A stretch of 64,000 nucleotides of DNA from Limnoperna fortunei (lineage: Eukaryota; Mollusca; Bivalvia; Mytilida; Modiolidae). Made by a program: the position numbers and the translations under genes. Shown here piece after piece: positions 36,063 through 46,531 of this stretch. Numbering within the stretch: position 1 is the stretch's first letter; each line of letters opens with the position of its first letter. The notes below the pieces were generated by a model. The model saw only the letters and a program-made list of their open reading frames with translations. It had not been told where the DNA came from and made no database searches. The stretch spans positions 24,340,452 to 24,404,451 of the forward strand of contig OX104124.1 in the NCBI GenBank assembly GCA_944474755.1, given 5' to 3'.

Positions 36063-37050
36063 TAGCATTGTTAAATGTGCAGAAAGGAAGGGTTAAAAAA
36101 CCAATTAGTACAGGAGAATGTTATTGTGCTGTTATTGTTAGCATTGTTAAATGTGCAGAAAGGAGGGGTTAAAAAACCAATTAGTACAGGACAATGTTAT
36201 TGTGCTGTTATTGTTAGCATTGTTAAATGTGCAGAAAGGAAGGGTTAAAATCCAATCAGTACATTAGAATGTCATTGTGCATTTATTGTTAGCATTGTTA
36301 AATGTGGAGAAAGGAAGGGTTACAAAACCAATAAGTACAGGAGAATATTATTGTGCTGTTATTGTTAGCATAGTCAAATGTGCAGAAAGGAAGGGTTAAA
36401 AACCAATTAGTACAGGAGAATGTTATTGTGTTGTTATTGTTAAATGTGCAGAAAGGAAGGGTTAAAAACCAATTAGTACAGGAGAATGTTATTGTGTTGT
36501 TATTGTTAAATGTTCAGAAAGGAAGGGTTAAAAAACCAATTAGTACAGGAGAATGTTATTCTGCAGTTATTGTTAGCATTGTTAAATGTGCAAAAAGGAA
36601 GGGTTAAAAATCCAATCAGTACATTAGAATGTTATTGTGCTGTTATTGTTAGTATTGTTAAATGTGCAGAAAGGAAGGGTTTAAAAACCAATAAGTACAG
36701 GAGAATGTTATTGTGCTGTTATTGTTAGCATTGTCAAATGTGCAGAAAGGAAGGGTTAAAAAAACAATTAGTACAGGAGAATGTTATTATGCTGAAATTG
36801 TTAGCATTGTTAAGATGCAAAAAGGAAGAGTTAAATAACCGATAAGTACAGGAGAATGTTATTGTGCTGTAATTGTTAGCATTGTTTATTGTACAGAAAG
36901 GAAGGGTTAAAAAACCAATAAGTACAGGAGAATGTTATTGTGCTGTTATTGTTAGCATTGTTAAATGTGCAAAAAGGAAGAGTTAAAAAACCAATAAGTA
37001 CGGGAGAATGTTATTGTGCTGTTATTGTTATATGTGCAGAAAGGAAGGGT
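36063..37050 (+). repeat. Transition between 1402-bp and 1172-bp HORs
   Basis: This follows the 26.5-27.4 kb order: ATTACTACAGG, GGAGGGGTT with ACAGGACAATG, ATCCAATCAG with TGTCATTGTGCATTT, then two short GTGTTGTTATTG units and a CTGCAG unit. It then passes through TTATTATGCTGAAATTG and TTTATTGTACAG monomers into the 16-monomer HOR. A single-base variant, AGCATAGTC near 36369, separates it from its counterparts. Confidence 0.8.
36071..36146 (+). repeat. Exemplar long monomer (76 bp)
   Basis: A clean example of the long monomer, running from TTAAATGTGC to the last base before the next TTAAATG. In order it holds TGTGCAGAAAGG, AAGGGTTA, a six-A tract, CCAATTAGTACAGGAGAATG, TTATTGTGCTGTTATTG, then the extra TTAGCATTG that defines the long class. 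With five A instead of six the unit is 75 bp, a whole number of codons. The 3' part contains ATTGTTA-GC-ATTGTTA, a 7-bp direct repeat that explains the 9-bp difference from the short class. Confidence 0.95.
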
Positions 37051-40000
37051 TAAAAAACCAATTAGTACAGAAGAATGTTATTGTGCTGTTATTGTTAGCA
37101 TTGTTAAATGTGCAAAAAGGAAGAGTTAAAAACCAATTAGTACAGGAGAATGTTATTGTGCTGTAATTGTTAGCATTGTTAAATGTGCAGAAAGGAAGGG
37201 TTAAAAACCAATTAGTACAGGAGAATATTATTGTGTTGTTATTGTTAAATGTGCAGAAAGGAAGGGTTAAAACCAATTAGTACAGGAGAATGTTATTGTG
37301 TTGTTATTGTTAAATGTTCAGAAAGGAAGGGTTAAAAAACCAATTAGTACAGGAGAATGTTATTCTGCAGTTATTGTTAGCATTGTTAAATGTGCAAAAA
37401 GGAAGGGTTAAAAAACCAATTAGTACAGGAGAATGTTATTGTGCTGTTGTTGTTAGCATTGTTAAATGTGCAGAAAGGAAGAGTTAAAAATCCAATAAGT
37501 ACAGGAGAATGTTATTGTGCTGTTATTGTTAACATTGTTAAATGTGCAGAAAGGAAGGGTTAAAAAAACAATTAGTACAGGAGAATGTTATTGTGCTGTT
37601 ATTGTTAGCATTGTTAAATGTGCAGAAAGGAAGGGTTAAAAATCCAATCAGTACATTAGAATGTTATTGTGCTGTTATTGTTAGCATTGTTAAATGTGCA
37701 GAAAGGAAGGGTTAAAAAACCAATAAGTACAGGAGAATGTTATTGTGCTGTTATTGTTAGCATTGTCAAATGTGCAGAAAGGAAGGGTTAAAAAAACAAT
37801 TAGTACAGGAGAATGTTATTGGGCTGTAATTGTTAGCATTGTTAAGATGCAAAAAGGAAGAGTTAAATAACCGATAAGTACAGGAGAATGTTATTGTGCT
37901 GTAAATGTTAGCAGTGTTTATTGTGCAGAAAGGAAGGGTTAAAAACCAATAAGTACAGGAGAATGTTATTGTGCTGTTATTGTTAGCATTGTTAAATGTG
38001 CAAAAAGGAAGAGTTAAAAAACCAATAAGTACAGGAGAATGTTATTGTGCTTTTATTGTTATATGTGCAGAAAGGAAGGCTTAAAAAACCAATAAGTACA
38101 GAAGAATGTTATTGTGGTGTTATTGTTAGCATTGTTAAAAGTGCAAAAAGGAAGGGTTAAAAAACCAATAAGTACAGGAGAATGTCATTTTGTTGTTATT
38201 GTAAGCATTGTCAAATGTGCAGAAAGGAAGGGTTAAAAAACAATTATGTTATTGTGCTGTTATTGTTAGCATTGTTAAATGTGCAAAAAGGAAGAGTTAA
38301 GAACCAATTAGTACAGGAGAATGTTATTGTGCTGTAATTGTTAGCATTGTTAAATGGGCAGAAAGGAAGGGTTAAAAACCAATTAGTACAGGAGAATGTT
38401 ATTGTGTTGTTATTGTTAAATGTGCAGAAAGGAAGGGTTAAAACCAATTAGTACAGGAGAATGTTATTGTGTTGTTATTGTTAAATGTTCAGAAAGGAAG
38501 GGTTAAAAAACCAATTAGTACAGGAGAATGTTATTCTGCAGTTATTGTTAGCATTGTTAAATGTGCAAAAAGGAAGGGTTAAAAAACCAATTAGTACAGG
38601 AGTATGTTATTGTGCTGTTGTTGTTAGCATTGTTAAATGTGCAGAAAGGAAGAGTTAAAAATCCAATAAGTACAGGAGAATGTTATTGTGCTGTTATTGT
38701 TAACATTGTTAAATGTGCAAAAAGGAAGGGTTAAAAAAAACAATTAGTACAGGAGAATGTTATTGTGCTGTTATTGTTAGTATTGTTAAATGTGCAGAAA
38801 GGAAGGGTTAAAAATCCAATCAGTACATTAGAATGTTATTGTGCTGTTATTGTTAGAATTGTTAAATGTGCAGAAAGGAAGGGTTAAAAAACCAATAAGT
38901 ACAGGAGAATGTTATTGTGCTGTTATTGTTAGCATCGTCAAATGTGCAGAAAGGAAGGGTTAAAAAAACAATTAGTACAGGAGAATGTTATTGGGCTCTA
39001 ATTGTTAGCATTGTTAAGATGCAAAAAGGAAGAGTTAAATAACCGATAAGTACAGGAGAATGTTATTGTGCTGTAAATGTTAGCAGTGTTTATTGTGCAG
39101 AAAGGAAGGGTTAAAAACCAATAAGTACAGGAGAATGTTATTGTGCTGTTATTGTTAGCATTGTTAAATGTGCAAAAAGGAAGAGTTAAAAAACCAATAA
39201 GTACAGGAGAATGTTATTGTGCTTTTATTGTTATATGTGCAGAAAGGAAGGCTTAAAAAACCAATAAGTACAGAAGAATGTTATTGTGGTGTTATTGTTA
39301 GCATTGGTAAAAGTGCAAAAAGGAAGGGTTAAAAAACCAATAAGTACAGGAGAATGTCATTTTGTTGTTATTGTAAGCATTGTCAAATGTGCAGAAAGGA
39401 AGGGTTAAAAAACAATTATGTTATTGTGCTGTTATTGTTAGCATTGTTAAATGTGCAAAAAGGAAGAGTTAAGAACCAATTAGTACAGGAGAATGTTATT
39501 GTGCTGTAATTGTTAGCATTGTTAAATGGGCAGAAAGGAAGGGTTAAAAACCAATTAGTACAGGAGAATGTTATTGTGTTGTTATTGTTAAATGTGCAGA
39601 AAGGAAGGGTTAAAACCAATTAGTACAGGAGAATGTTATTGTGTTGTTATTGTTAAAATGTTCAGAAAGGAAGGGTTAAAAAACCAATTAGTACAGGAGA
39701 ATGTTATTCTGCAGTTATTGTTAGCATTGTTAAATGTGCAAAAAGGAAGGGTTAAAAAACCAATTAGTACAGGAGTATGTTATTGTGCTGTTGTTGTTAG
39801 CATTGTTAAATGTGCAGAAAGGAAGAGTTAAAAATCCAATAAGTACAGGAGAATGTTATTGTGCTGTTATTGTTAACATTGTTAAATGTGCAAAAAGGAA
39901 GGGTTAAAAAAAACAATTAGTACAGGAGAATGTTATTGTGCTGTTATTGTTAGCATTGTTAAATGTGCAGAAAGGAAGGGTTAAAAATCCAATCAGTACA

Positions 40001-41600
40001 TTAGAATGTTATTGTGCTGTTATTGTTAGAATTGTTAAATGTGCAGAAAGGAAGGGTTAAAAAACCAATAAGTACAGGAGAATGTTATTGTGCTGTTATT
40101 GTTAGCATCGTCAAATGTGCAGAAAGGAAGGGTTAAAAAAACAATTAGTACAGGAGAATGTTATTGGGCTCTAATTGTTAGCATTGTTAAGATGCAAAAA
40201 GGAAGAGTTAAATAACCGATAAGTACAGGAGAATGTTATAGTGCTGTAAATGTTAGCATTGTTTATTGTGCAGAAAGGAAGGGTTAAGAACCAATAAGTA
40301 CAGGAGAATGTTATTGTGCTGTTATTGTTAGCATTGTTAAATGTACAAAAAGGAAGAGTTAAAAAACCAATAAGTACATGAGAATGTTATTGTGCTTTTA
40401 TTGTTATATGTGCAGAAAGGAAGGCTTAAAAAACCAATAAGTACAGAAGAATGTTATTGTGGTGTTATTGTTAGCATTGTTAAAAGTGCAAAAAGGAAGG
40501 GTTAAAAAACCAATAAGTACAGGAGAATGTCATTGTGTTGTTATTGTAAGAATTGTCAAATGTGCAGAAAGGAAGGGTTGAAAAACACTTATGTTATTGT
40601 GCTGTTATTGTTAGCATTGTTAAATGTGCAAAAAGGAAGAGTTAAAAAACCAATAAGTACAGGAGAATGTTATTGTGCTGTTATTGTTATATGTGCAGAA
40701 AGGAAGGGTTAAAAAACCAATTAGTACAGAAGAATGTTATTGTGCTGTTATTGTTAGCATTGTTAAATGTGCAAAAAGGAAGAGTTAAAAACCAATTAGT
40801 ACAGGAGAATGTTATTGTGCTGTAATTGTTAGCATTGTTAAATGTGCAGAAAGGAAGGGTTAAAAACCAATTAGTACAGGAGAATGTTATTGTGTTGTTA
40901 TTGTTAAATGTGCAGAAAGGAAGGGTTAAAACCAATTAGTACAGGAGAATGTTATTGTGTTGTTATTGTTAAATGTTCAGAAAGGAAGGGTTAAAAAACC
41001 AATTAGTACAGGAGAATGTTATTCTGCAGTTATTGTTAGCATTGTTAAATGTGCAAAAAGGAAGGGTTAAAAAACCAATTAGTACAGGAGAATGTTATTG
41101 TGCTGTTGTTGTTAGCATTGTTAAATGTGCAGAAAGGAAGAGTTAAAAATCCAATTAGTACAGGAGAATGTTATTGTGCTGTTATTGTTAACATTGTTAA
41201 ATGTGCAAAAAGGAAGGGTTAAAAAAAACAATTTGTACAGGAGAATGTTATTGTGCTGTTATTGTTAGCATTGTTAAATGTGCAGAAAGGAAGGGTTAAA
41301 AATCCAATAAGTACATTAGAATGTTATTGTGCTGTTATTGTTAGCATTGTTAAATGTGCAGAAAGGAAGAGTTAAAAAACCAATAAGTACAGGAGAAAGT
41401 TATTGTGCTTTTATTGTTATATGTGCAGAAAGGAAGGCTTAAAAAACCAATAAGTACAGAAGAATGTTATTGTGGTGTTATTGTTAGCATTGTTAAAAGT
41501 GCAAAAAGGAAGGGTTAAAAAACCAATAAGTACAGGAGAATGTCATTGTGTTGTTATTGTAACCATTGTCAAATGTGCAGAAAGGAAGGGTTAAAAAACA
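37051..41600 (+). repeat. 1172-bp, 16-monomer HORs (about four units)
   Basis: Units start near 37075, 38246, 39418 and 40591. The order includes a short pair with GTGTTGTTATTG, a CTGCAG unit, a TGCTGTTGTTG unit, TTAACATTG, ATCCAATCAG/CATTAG, TTATTGGGCT with GTTAAGATGC, ACCGATAAG, TGTAAATGTTAGC, TGCTTTTATTGTTATATG, GGTGTTATTG with AAAAGTGC, and GAATGTCATT. From the second unit on, the first monomer carries an 11-bp deletion giving CAATTATGTTATTG. The fourth unit is about 1013 bp rather than 1172, consistent with loss of about two monomers. Confidence 0.9.
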
Positions 41601-42595
41601 ATTATGTTATTGTGCTGTTATTGTTAGCATTGTTAAATGTGCAAAAAGGAAGGGTTAAAAAACAAATTAGTACAGGAGAATGTTATTGTGCTGTTGTTGT
41701 TAGCATTGTTAAATGTGCAGAAAGGAAGAGTTAAAAATCCAATAAGTACAGGAGAATGTTATTGTGCTGTTATTGCTAACATTGTTAAATGTGCAAAAAG
41801 GAAGGGTTAAAAAAAACAATTAGTACAGGAGAATGTTATTGTGCTGTTATTGTTAGCAGTGTTAAATGTGCAGAAAGCAAGGGTTAAAAATCCAATCAGT
41901 ACATTAGAATGTTATTGTGCTGTTATTGTTAGCATTGTTAAATGTGCAGAAAGGAAGGGTTAAAAAACCAATAAGTACAGGAGAATGTTATTGTGCTGTT
42001 ATTGTTAGCATTGTCAAATGTGCAGAAAGGAAGGGTTAAAAAAACAATTAGTACAGGAGAATGTTATTGGGCTGTAATTGTTAGCATTGTTAAGATGCAA
42101 AAAGGAAGAGTTAAATAACCGATAAGTACAGGAGAATGTTATTGTGCTGTAAAAGTTAGCATTGTTTATTGTGCAGAAAGGAAGGGTTAAAAACCAATAA
42201 CTACAGGAGAATGTTATTGTGCTGTTGTTGTTAGCATTGTTAAATGTGCAGGAAGGAAGAGTTAAAAATCCAATAAGTACAGGAGAATGGTATTGTGCTG
42301 TTATTGTTAACATTGTTAAATGTGCAAAAAGGAAGGGTTAAAAAAAACAATTAGTACGGGAGAATGTTATTGTGCTGTTATTGTTAGCATTGTTAAATGT
42401 GCAGAAAGGAAGGGTTAAAAATCCAATCAGTACATTAGAATGTTATTGTGTTGTTATTGTTAGCATTGTTAAATGTGCAGAAAGGAAGGGTTAAAAAACC
42501 AATAAGTACAGGAGAATGTTATTGTGCTGTTATTGTTAGCATTGTCAAATGTGCAGAAAGGAAGGGTTAAAAAAACAATTAGTACAGGAGAATGT
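41601..42595 (+). repeat. Diverged remnant of 1172-bp-type HORs
   Basis: Contains the same monomer types as the 1172-bp HOR (CAATTATGTTATTG at about 41600, TTATTGGGCTG near 42065 and 42597, TGTAAAAGTTAGC near 42148) in a reshuffled and partly duplicated order. The segment with ATCCAATCAG, GTCAAATG, GGGCTGTAATTG and ACCGATAAG is present twice, about 535 bp apart. Confidence 0.8.
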
Positions 42596-45500
42596 TATTG
42601 GGCTGTAATTGTTAGCATTGTTAAGATGCAAAAAGGAAGAGTTAAATAACCGATAAGTACAGGAGAATGTTATTGTGCTGTAAATGTTAGCATTGTTTAT
42701 TGTGCAGAAAGGAAGGGTTAAAACCCAATAAGTACAGGAGAATGTTATTGTGCTGTTATTGTTAGCATTGTTAAATGTGCAAAAAGGAAGAGTTAAAAAA
42801 TCAATAAGTACAGGAGAATGTTATTGTGCTTTTATTGTTATATGTGCAGAAAGGAAGGCTTAAAAAACCAATAAGTACAGAAGAATGTTATTGTGGTGTT
42901 ATTGTTAGCATTGTTAAAAGTGCAAAAAGGAAGGGTTAAAAAACCAATAAGTACAGGAGAATGTCATTGTGTTGTTATTGTAAGCATTGTCAAATGTGCA
43001 GAAAGGAAGGGTTAAAAAACAATTATGTTATTGTGCTGTTATTGTTAGCATTGTTAAATGTGCAGAAAGGAAATGTTAAAAAACCAATTAGTACAGGAGA
43101 ATCTTATTGTGCTGTAATTGTTAAATGTGCAGAAAGGAAGGGTTAAAAGATCAATTAGTACAGGAGAATGTTATTGTGCTGTTATTGTTAAATGTGGAGA
43201 AAGGAAGGGTTAAAAACCAATTAGTACAGGACAATGTTATTGTGCTGTAATTGTTAGCATTGTTAAATGGGCAGAAAGGAAGGTTTAAAAACCAATTAGT
43301 ACAGGAGAACGTTATTGTGCTGTTATTGTTAAATGTGCAGAAAGGAAGGTTTAAAAAACAAATTGGTACAGGAGAATGTTATTGTGCTGTAATTGTTAGC
43401 ATTGTTAAATGTGCAAAAAGTAAGAGTTAAAAAACCAATTAGTACAGGAGAATGTTATTGTGCTGTTATTGTTAGCATTGTTATATGTGCAGAAAGGAAG
43501 GGTTAAAAAACCAATTAGTAGAGGAGAATGTTATTGTGCTGTAATTGTTAGCAATGTTAAATGTGCAGAAAGGAAGGGTTAAAAAACCAATAAGTACAGG
43601 AGAATGTTATTGTGCTGTTATTGTTAGCATTGTTAAATGTGCAGAAAGGAAGGGTTAAAAACCAATTAGTACAGTAGAATGTTATTGTGCTGTAATTGTA
43701 AGCATTGTTAAATGTGCAGAAAGGAAGGGTTAAAAACCAATTACTAGTAGTACAGGAGAATGTTATTTTGCTTTTATTGTTAAATGTTCAGAAAGGAAGG
43801 GTTAAAAAACCAATTAGTACAGGAGAATGTTATTGTGCTGTTATTGTTAGCATTGTTAAATGTGCAGAAAGGAAGGGTTAAAAACAATTAGTACAGGAGA
43901 ATGTTATTGTGCTGTAATTGTTAAATGTGCAGAAAGGAAGGGTTAAAAGACCAATTAGTACAGGAGAATGTTATTGTGCTGTTATTGTTAAATGTGCAGA
44001 AAGGAAGGGTTAAAAACCAATTAGTACAGGACAATGTTATTGTGCTGTAATTGTTAGCATTGTTAAATGTGCAGAAAGCAAGGGTTGAAAACCAATTAGT
44101 ACTGGAGAATGTTATTGTGCTGTAATTGTTAAATGTGCAGAAAGGAAGGGATAAAAAACCAATTAGTACAGGAGAATGTTATTGTGCTGTTATTTCTTAA
44201 ATGTGCAAAAAAGGAGGGGTTAATAAACCAATTAGTACAGGAGAATGTTATTGTGCTATAATTGTTAGCATTGTTAAATGTGCAGAAAGGAAGGGTTAAA
44301 AAACCAATTAGTACAGGAGAATGTTATTGTGTTGTTATTGTTAGCATTGTTAAATGTGCAGAAAGCAAGGGTTAAAAAACCAATTAGTACAGGAGTATGT
44401 TATTGTGCTGTTATTGTTAAATGTGCAGAAAGGAAGGCTTAAAAAGCCAATAAGTACAGGAGAATGTCATTGTCCTGTTATTGTTAAATGTGCAGAAAGG
44501 AAGGGTTAAAAACCAATTAGTACAGGAGAATGTTATTGTGCTGTAATTGTTAGCATTGTTAAATGTGCAGAAAGGAAGGGTTAAAAAACCAATTAGTACA
44601 GGAGAATGTTATTGTGCTGTTATTGTTAGCATTGTTAAATGTGCAGAAAGGAAGAGTTAAAAAACCAATTAGTACAGGAGAATGTTATTGTGCTGTTATT
44701 GTTAAATGTGCAGAAAGGAAGGGTTAAAAAACCAATTAGTACAGGAGAATGTTATTGTGCTGTTACTGTGCTGTTATTGTTAAATGTTCAGAAAGGAAGG
44801 GTTAAAAACCAATTAGTACAGGAGAATGTTATTGTGCTGTTATTATTAAATATGCAGAAAGGAAGGGTTAAAAACCAATTAGTACAGGAGAATGCTATTG
44901 TGTTGTTATTGATACACGTTCAGAAAGGAAGGGTTAAAAACCAATTAGTACAGGAGAATGTTATTGTGCTGTTTTTTTAGCATTGTTAAATGTGCAGAAA
45001 GGAAGGGTTAAAAAACTAATTAGTACAGGAGAATGTTATTGTGCTGTTATTGTTAAATGTGCAGAAAGGAAGGGTTAAAAACCAATTAGTACAGGAGAAT
45101 GTTATTGTGCTGCTATTGTTAGCATTGATAAATGTGCAAAAAGGAAGGGCTAAAAACCAATTAGTACAGGAGAATGTTATTGTGCTGTTATTGTTAGCAT
45201 TGTGAAATGTGCAGAAAGGAACGGTTAAAAAAACAATAAGTACAGGAGAATGTTATTGTGCTGTTATTGTTAAATGTGCAGAAAGGAAGGGTTAAAAAAC
45301 CAATTAGTACAGGAGAATGTTATTGTGCTGTAATTGTTAGCATTGTTAAATGTGCAGAAAAGAAGGGTTAAAAACCAATTAGTACAGTAGGATGTTATTG
45401 TGCTATTATTGTTAAATGTGCAGAAAGGAAGGGTTAAAAACCAATTAGTACAGGAGAATGTTAATGTGCTGTAATTGTTAGCATTGTTAAATGTGCAGAA

Positions 45501-46531
45501 AGGAAGGGTTAAAAAGCAATTAGTACAGGAGAATGTTATTGTGCTGTTATTGTTAAATGTATTGAAAGGAGGGGTTAAAACCAATAAGTACAGGAGAATG
45601 TTATTGTGCTGTTATTGGTAAATGTGCAGAAAGGTAGGGTTAAAAAACCTGTTAGTACAGGAGAATGTTATTGTGCTGTAATTGTTAGCATTGTTAAATG
45701 TGCAGAAAGGAAGGGTTAAAAAACCAATTAGTACAGAAGAATGTTATTGTGCTGTTAATGTTAAATGTGCAGGAAGAAAGGGTTAAAAAATTAATTAGTA
45801 CAGGAGAATGTTATTGTGCTGTTATTGTTAGCATTGTTAAATGTGCAGAAAGGAAGGGTTCAAAAACCAATAAGAACAGGAGAATGTTACTGTGCTGTTA
45901 TTGTTAAATGTGCAGAAAGGAAGGGTTAAAAACCAATTAGTACAGGAGAATGTTATTGTGCTGTTATTGTGAAATGTGCAGAAAGGAAGGGTAAAAAAAC
46001 TAATTAGTACAGGAGAATGTTATTGTGCTTTTATTGTTAGCATTGTTAAATGTGCAAAAAGGAAGGGTTAAAAACCAATTAGTACAGGAGAATGTTATTG
46101 TGCTTTTTTTTAGCATTGTTAAATGTGCAGAAAGGAAGGGTTAAAAAACTAATTAGTACAGGAGAATGTTATTGTGCTGTTATTGTTAAATGTGCAGAAA
46201 GGAAGGGTTAAAAACCAATTAGTACAGGAGAATGTTATTGTGCTGCTATTGTTAGCATTGATAAATGTGCAAAAAGGAAGGGCTAAAAACCAATTAGTAC
46301 AGGACAATGTTATTGTGCTGTTATTGTTAGCATTGTGAAATGTGCAGAAAGGAAGGGTTAAAAAAACAATAAGTACAGGAGAATGTTATTGTGCTGTTAT
46401 TGTTAAATGTGCAGAAAGGAAGGGTTAAAAAACCATTAGTACAGGAGAATGTTATTGTGCTGTAATTGTTAGCATTGTTAAATGTGCAGAAAGGAAGGGT
46501 TAAAAACCAATTAGTACAGTAGGATGTTATT
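42596..46531 (+). repeat. 3932-bp HOR, copy 1
   Basis: About 54 monomers. After a leading piece of the 1172-bp type, most are plain CCAATTAG long and short units. Rare shared marks at exactly 3932-bp spacing are TTACTAGTAGTACAGG (43743/47675), GTTATTTCTTAAATG (near 44193/48124), TGTTACTGTGCTG (near 44761/48693) and GTATTGAAAGG (near 45560/49492). Inside, about 44960-45390 is related to 46090-46520 at an offset of about 1133 bp. Confidence 0.92.
43743..43748. other. ACTAGT (SpeI-type) insertion variant
   Basis: The monomer reads AATTACTAGTAGTACAGG, a 6-bp insertion relative to AATTAGTACAGG that creates ACTAGT. It occurs only here and 3932 bp later at 47675-47680, in the paired HOR. It is a private mark of that HOR. 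Confidence 0.88.

Larger units (their letters stand above)
25665..40317 (+). repeat. 26-kb-scale super-repeat, copy A
   Basis: The monomer order from about 25665 to 40317 recurs from about 51779 to the window end. Offsets are about 26115 bp up to roughly 27.7 kb and 23683 bp from about 32.5 kb on; the difference, about 2434 bp, is one HOR. Matching pairs include GTTAAGGTGC at 27654/53771, 33336/57019 and 34738/58421, and CTGCAG at 36561/60244 and 38536/62219. Confidence 0.92.

Noticed and set aside
36084..36102. GGTT-AAAA-AACC inverted repeat as a terminator or cruciform
   Set aside because: Only a 4-bp, AT-rich stem that is disrupted whenever the A-tract changes length or CC becomes TCC or AC; too weak to call a structured element.
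44960..44985. T-rich runs (near 44972, 46104, 48904 and 50036) as RNA polymerase III terminators
   Set aside because: No tRNA-like or 5S-like promoter boxes or RNA gene lie upstream; the runs are local variants of TGTTATTGTTAGC within monomers.
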